This document shows positions 60,427-64,000 of a DNA stretch of 64,000 nt, one piece after another; position 1 is the first letter of the stretch; each line of letters starts with the position of its first letter. The position numbers and the translations under genes were made by a program. Source of the stretch: Hellea sp. (GTDB lineage Bacteria > Pseudomonadota > Alphaproteobacteria > Caulobacterales > Maricaulaceae); NCBI GenBank assembly GCA_020629545.1, contig JAHDDC010000008.1:18592-82591 (forward strand). Reading direction: 5' to 3'. The notes under the pieces are model-generated. The model saw nothing but the letters and a program-made list of their open reading frames with translations. It had not been told where the DNA came from and did no database searches.

Positions 60427-60777
60427 CTAAAACTTCAGACCGGCTTCGCGAGCCGCATCAGCCAGGGCTTTGACCCGGCCATGATAAAGGTAACCACCAC
60501 GATCAAAGATAACTTCTTCGACCTTGGCTTTCTTGGCACGCTCAGCGATCAATGTACCGATCCGGGTTGCGGCCTCGACATTGGAGCCCTTGGCTTTTTT
60601 ATCTTCAAGCGTTGACGCGGCGGCCAGAGTTGTCCCTGTTGCATCATCAATGATTTGAACAGAAATATTCTTGCTGCTGCGATGAACCGACAAGCGTGGA
60701 CGCCCATTGGCGTTCTTCTTGAGACGGCGACGAACGCGTTTGGCGCGACGTCTGGTATTTTCGAGTGCAGTTTTCAT
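60427..60777 (-). CDS. rplR: 50S ribosomal protein L18
   Basis: [31 protein letters not shown]...[28 protein letters not shown]. Confidence 0.98.
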   Translation of the reverse strand: MKTALENTRRRAKRVRRRLKKNANGRPRLSVHRSSKNISVQIIDDATGTTLAAASTLEDKKAKGSNVEAATRIGTLIAERAKKAKVEEVIFDRGGYLYHGRVKALADAAREAGLKF

Positions 60778-60779
60778 GA

Positions 60780-61316
60780 CTACTTCTTCTTACCTTCTTT
60801 ACTGCGGACATATTCGCCGACATAGCGAACACCTTTGCCCTTATAGGGCTCTGGTTTCCGGTAGGAGCGGATTTCCGCCGCAACCTGTCCAACCTTTTGC
60901 TTGTCAATGCCGCTAACAATAATGTCTGTCGGCTTTGGCGCTTCAATCGTAATGCCTTCTGGGGCTTCGTAAATCACATCGTGAGAGAAACCGAGCTGTA
61001 AGGTGAGCTTGTTACCCTGAGCCTGAGCTCTGTAACCAACACCCTTGAGCTGAAGCTCTTTCTTAAAACCTTCTGTCACGCCAGTAATCATATTGACGAT
61101 CATTGTGCGGGACATACCCCACATGGCTTTTCCGACGCGGTCACCCTCATTCACAGGCTTGACCGAAAACATATTGTCTTCTGTTGATCCGGCAATTGAA
61201 TCTGGAAGTGTAAAGCTCAGTTCGCCTTTGCTGCCCTTGGCGGTAACGACTTGACCATTTTGGGTCAGCGTAACACCTGCTGGGATCTCAATAGGTTGTT
61301 TTCCAATACGAGACAT
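60780..61316 (-). CDS. rplF: 50S ribosomal protein L6 (start at [12 protein letters not shown])
   Basis: [34 protein letters not shown]...[13 protein letters not shown]. Confidence 0.98.
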   Translation of the reverse strand: MSRIGKQPIEIPAGVTLTQNGQVVTAKGSKGELSFTLPDSIAGSTEDNMFSVKPVNEGDRVGKAMWGMSRTMIVNMITGVTEGFKKELQLKGVGYRAQAQGNKLTLQLGFSHDVIYEAPEGITIEAPKPTDIIVSGIDKQKVGQVAAEIRSYRKPEPYKGKGVRYVGEYVRSKEGKKK

Positions 61317-61335
61317 AATCTTCTCCTTAACCCCT

Positions 61336-61731
61336 CTAGGATACCTGGCAGAGGATTTCGCCGCCCACATTGGCTTCGCGGGCTGCGTGGTCACTCATCA
61401 CGCCTTTTGGGGTGGACAGAATAGCGATGCCTAGACCATTGCGGATTTGCGGCAAACTCTTCACAGAAGAATAGACGCGACGCCCTGGCTTCGATACGCG
61501 CTGAATTTCGCGAATAACGGCTTCACCTTCATAATATTTAAGTTCGATTTCAAACGTCTTGAAACCGTCGGTTTCTGTTTCTGAATAACCGCGAATAAAG
61601 CCTTCTTCAGCCAGCACGTCCAGAACGCGGCCTCTAAGCTTTGATGCAGGGGTAGAAACGTTCGCGCGGCCACGCATAATCGCATTGCGAATACGTGTCA
61701 GCATATCTCCAAGAGGATCACTAAAAGACAT
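61336..61731 (-). CDS. rpsH: 30S ribosomal protein S8
   Basis: [40 protein letters not shown]. Confidence 0.98.
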   Translation of the reverse strand: MSFSDPLGDMLTRIRNAIMRGRANVSTPASKLRGRVLDVLAEEGFIRGYSETETDGFKTFEIELKYYEGEAVIREIQRVSKPGRRVYSSVKSLPQIRNGLGIAILSTPKGVMSDHAAREANVGGEILCQVS

Positions 61732-61740
61732 TAACCCCTC

Positions 61741-62046
61741 CTACCAGCTTGACTTGACCAGACCTGGGATCAGGCCTTGCGATCCGAGTTCGCGAAGCGC
61801 GATCCGGGACATTTTCATTTTACGGTAATAGCCGCGGGGACGACCCGTAACCTGGCACCGATTGCGGACGCGGTTAGCCGCGGAATTACGGGGCAAAGCT
61901 GCCAGTTTTAGCTGGGCGGCAAAGCGCTCCTCAACCGGTAACTCTTTATTGCGCGCTGTATCTTTGAGCAAAGCTCGCTTACCCGCATATTTTGCGACCA
62001 GGCGTTGACGCTTTGCATTGCGTTCGACTGCACTTACTTTAGCCAT
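61741..62046 (-). CDS. rpsN: 30S ribosomal protein S14
   Basis: [54 protein letters not shown]. Confidence 0.98.
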   Translation of the reverse strand: MAKVSAVERNAKRQRLVAKYAGKRALLKDTARNKELPVEERFAAQLKLAALPRNSAANRVRNRCQVTGRPRGYYRKMKMSRIALRELGSQGLIPGLVKSSW

Positions 62047-62104
62047 TCATTTTTCTCCTTTTGCGAAGTCGGCCTTGATGACCGAGCTTGCTTGACCTGC
62101 TGCG

Positions 62105-62659
62105 TTAGTTACGGAATGGGAATCCGAACTCAGCCAGCAGTGCCTTGGCTTCTTCATCAGTTTTGGCGCTGGTTTGCACCACGATATCCATACCCAAAAC
62201 GGAATCGACGGAATCATAGTCGATTTCAGGGAATACGATATGTTCCTTCAGGCCCATGGCGTAATTGCCATTGCCATCGAAACTCTTGCCATTAAGACCG
62301 CGGAAGTCACGAACGCGCGGCAGCGCGATGTTGACCAAACGATCAGCAAATTCAAACATGCGGTCGCGGCGCAAAGTAACTTTGGCGCCAATTACCATCC
62401 CGTCACGAAGCTTAAAGCCCGCAATAGACTTTTTGGCCTTAGTTGGAACAGCTTTCTGACCCGCAATTAATTCCAGATCAGCAATAGCGCTCTGGACTTT
62501 TTTCTTGTCGCCTACACCTTCGCCCAGACCCATATTCAGAACGATCTTTTCGATCTTCGGAATTTGCATCTCGCTTGTGTAACCAAACTTTTCTTTCATC
62601 TTGGCGCGGATTTCATCACGATAAATCGTCGCCAGACGGGGTTCATAAGGCTTAGTCAT
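62105..62659 (-). CDS. rplE: 50S ribosomal protein L5 (start at MTKPYEPRL, overlapping rplX stop)
   Basis: [45 protein letters not shown]. Confidence 0.98.
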   Translation of the reverse strand: MTKPYEPRLATIYRDEIRAKMKEKFGYTSEMQIPKIEKIVLNMGLGEGVGDKKKVQSAIADLELIAGQKAVPTKAKKSIAGFKLRDGMVIGAKVTLRRDRMFEFADRLVNIALPRVRDFRGLNGKSFDGNGNYAMGLKEHIVFPEIDYDSVDSVLGMDIVVQTSAKTDEEAKALLAEFGFPFRN

Positions 62660-62972
62660 CGATAACCTCACCGGATCTCTTGGCCACACGGACCTTTTTG
62701 CCATCTTTTAAAACTTTAAAACCAACCCGAGTCGGCTTTCCGTCCTTGGGGTCGATATGCGCAACATTTGAAACATCGATTGGAGCTTCAAATGTACGGA
62801 TACCCCCTTCAGGATCCCACTGTGTCGGGCGAACATGGCGCTTGACCATACGAACACCTGAAACCACGATCCGGCCTTCTTTAGGGAATACCTTCGTCAC
62901 TTCACCCTTCTGGCCTTTATCTTTACCAGTTAGGACGATGACATGATCGCCTTTTTTAATCTTTGCGGCCAT
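62652..62972 (-). CDS. rplX: 50S ribosomal protein L24
   Basis: [37 protein letters not shown]. Confidence 0.98.
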   Translation of the reverse strand: MAAKIKKGDHVIVLTGKDKGQKGEVTKVFPKEGRIVVSGVRMVKRHVRPTQWDPEGGIRTFEAPIDVSNVAHIDPKDGKPTRVGFKVLKDGKKVRVAKRSGEVIDD

Positions 62973-62973
62973 T

Positions 62974-63357
62974 TTACAGAACCTCCGGAGCCAATGAAAC
63001 GATCTTCATCAAATTTTTGGTCGAGTCGGATTTAGCGCGAAGTTCACGCGGCACTGGACCAAAAATACGCGTACCGATCGGCTCGCCATTATTGTTGATG
63101 ATGACAGCGGCATTACTGTCAAACCGGATGACAGAACCGTCAGGACGTTGAATGTCCTTGGCAACGCGGACAACAACGGCCCGGCGTACGTCACCTTTTT
63201 TTACCTTACCGCGCGGTGCGGCTTCTTTGATGGATACGACAATAATATCGCCCACAGACGCATAACGTCTTTTAGATCCGCCCAGCACTTTAATGCACTG
63301 AACGCGGCGGGCGCCGGAATTATCGGCTACATCTAGATTTGTCTGCATTTGAATCAT
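62974..63357 (-). CDS. rplN: 50S ribosomal protein L14
   Basis: [46 protein letters not shown]. Confidence 0.98.
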   Translation of the reverse strand: MIQMQTNLDVADNSGARRVQCIKVLGGSKRRYASVGDIIVVSIKEAAPRGKVKKGDVRRAVVVRVAKDIQRPDGSVIRFDSNAAVIINNNGEPIGTRIFGPVPRELRAKSDSTKNLMKIVSLAPEVL

Positions 63358-63397
63358 GCGACGTCTCCCTTGAGCTTAAGCCCGATAGTCAGCTTGC

Positions 63398-63628
63398 CTA
63401 GCCGGCAACAACTTCCCACCGCTTGAGTTTACTTTTAGGCGGACATTCGACGATGCGAACATTGTCACCCACTTTGTGCGCATTATTTTCATCATGCGCG
63501 TGATATTTTTTGGTCCGACGGATCGTCTTTTTGAAAAGCGGATGCAGATATGCACGCTCAACTTTGACAACAATCGTCTTGTCGCCTTTATCGGATACGA
63601 CAGTTCCTTGCAGGATACGTTTTGGCAT
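63398..63628 (-). CDS. rpsQ: 30S ribosomal protein S17
   Basis: [47 protein letters not shown]. Confidence 0.98.
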   Translation of the reverse strand: MPKRILQGTVVSDKGDKTIVVKVERAYLHPLFKKTIRRTKKYHAHDENNAHKVGDNVRIVECPPKSKLKRWEVVAG

Positions 63629-63634
63629 CTCGAC

Positions 63635-63838
63635 CTACCCGTTTGCTTCAGCTGATTTTTTCTCAGCCATAATGGTTTTAATCCGTGCAATATCGCGCCG
63701 CACTTCACGCACGCGGGAGCTTTTATCAAGCTGGCCCGTTGCCGATTGGAAGCGCAGATTGAACTGCTCTTTTTTCAGCTTCAAAAGCTCGTCGCCGAGC
63801 TGGTCTGCTGTCATTGCTCTGACATCAACTGCTTTCAT
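63635..63838 (-). CDS. rpmC: 50S ribosomal protein L29
   Basis: [50 protein letters not shown]. Confidence 0.97.
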   Translation of the reverse strand: MKAVDVRAMTADQLGDELLKLKKEQFNLRFQSATGQLDKSSRVREVRRDIARIKTIMAEKKSAEANG

Positions 63839-63847
63839 TGACTTATC

Positions 63848-64000
63848 CTATTCGCCGTGGCGGGTAACAATTTTACATTTGACCGGAAGTTTAGCCGCGC
63901 CAAGGCGCAGAGCTTCGCGGGCGACTGCATCTGTCACACCATCAATTTCAAACATGATACGGCCGGGCTTGACTTTACAGGCCCAAAATTCGACCGAACC
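63848..64000 (-). CDS. rplP: 50S ribosomal protein L16, C-terminal part (truncated by window edge; absent from ORF track)
   Basis: Reverse complement translates ...[50 protein letters not shown]. Confidence 0.95.
   Translation of the reverse strand, partial: GSVEFWACKVKPGRIMFEIDGVTDAVAREALRLGAAKLPVKCKIVTRHGE

Overview
64 kb window from an alphaproteobacterium-like chromosome (inferred from a tad/cpa locus with CpaB/C/E/F architecture, split ccmF-ccmG-ccmH, the DUF1674 protein and a standard S10-spc-alpha r-protein order; Maricaulales/Hyphomonadaceae-like is a guess). Left to right: 3' end of a Nudix hydrolase; a Pho-regulated porin-pstSCAB-phoU operon (minus) with a recognisable Pho box; an HI0933-family flavoprotein, pxpABC and a fused pabB-pabC; a compact three-gene locus of unknown function (12.4-16.0 kb); a tad/Flp pilus-type secretion locus (minus) with no pilin or prepilin peptidase visible; two tandem MscS channels; a 21-aa double-glycine-leader-like micro-ORF upstream of an orphan TPR-histidine kinase; tRNA-Leu(CAG); ccmF/G/H; low-complexity secreted proteins; rsmB, pyrF, SDR, sterol desaturase-like, LemA + DUF2207, a third MscS, argG, LysE, ppa; a tandem repeated RNA-like structure in the hppA leader; MBOAT + AlgX/AlgJ-like pair; a sulfotransferase fragment; and the spc/alpha ribosomal operon (rplQ to rplP, minus) in which rplO carries a long C-terminal extension resembling DUF2853. 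Strongest leads: the tandem leader RNA upstream of hppA, the L15-DUF2853 fusion, the GG-leader micro-ORF, and the three-gene coiled-coil/DUF6384-like cassette. All identifications are from reading the sequence; no database searches were run.
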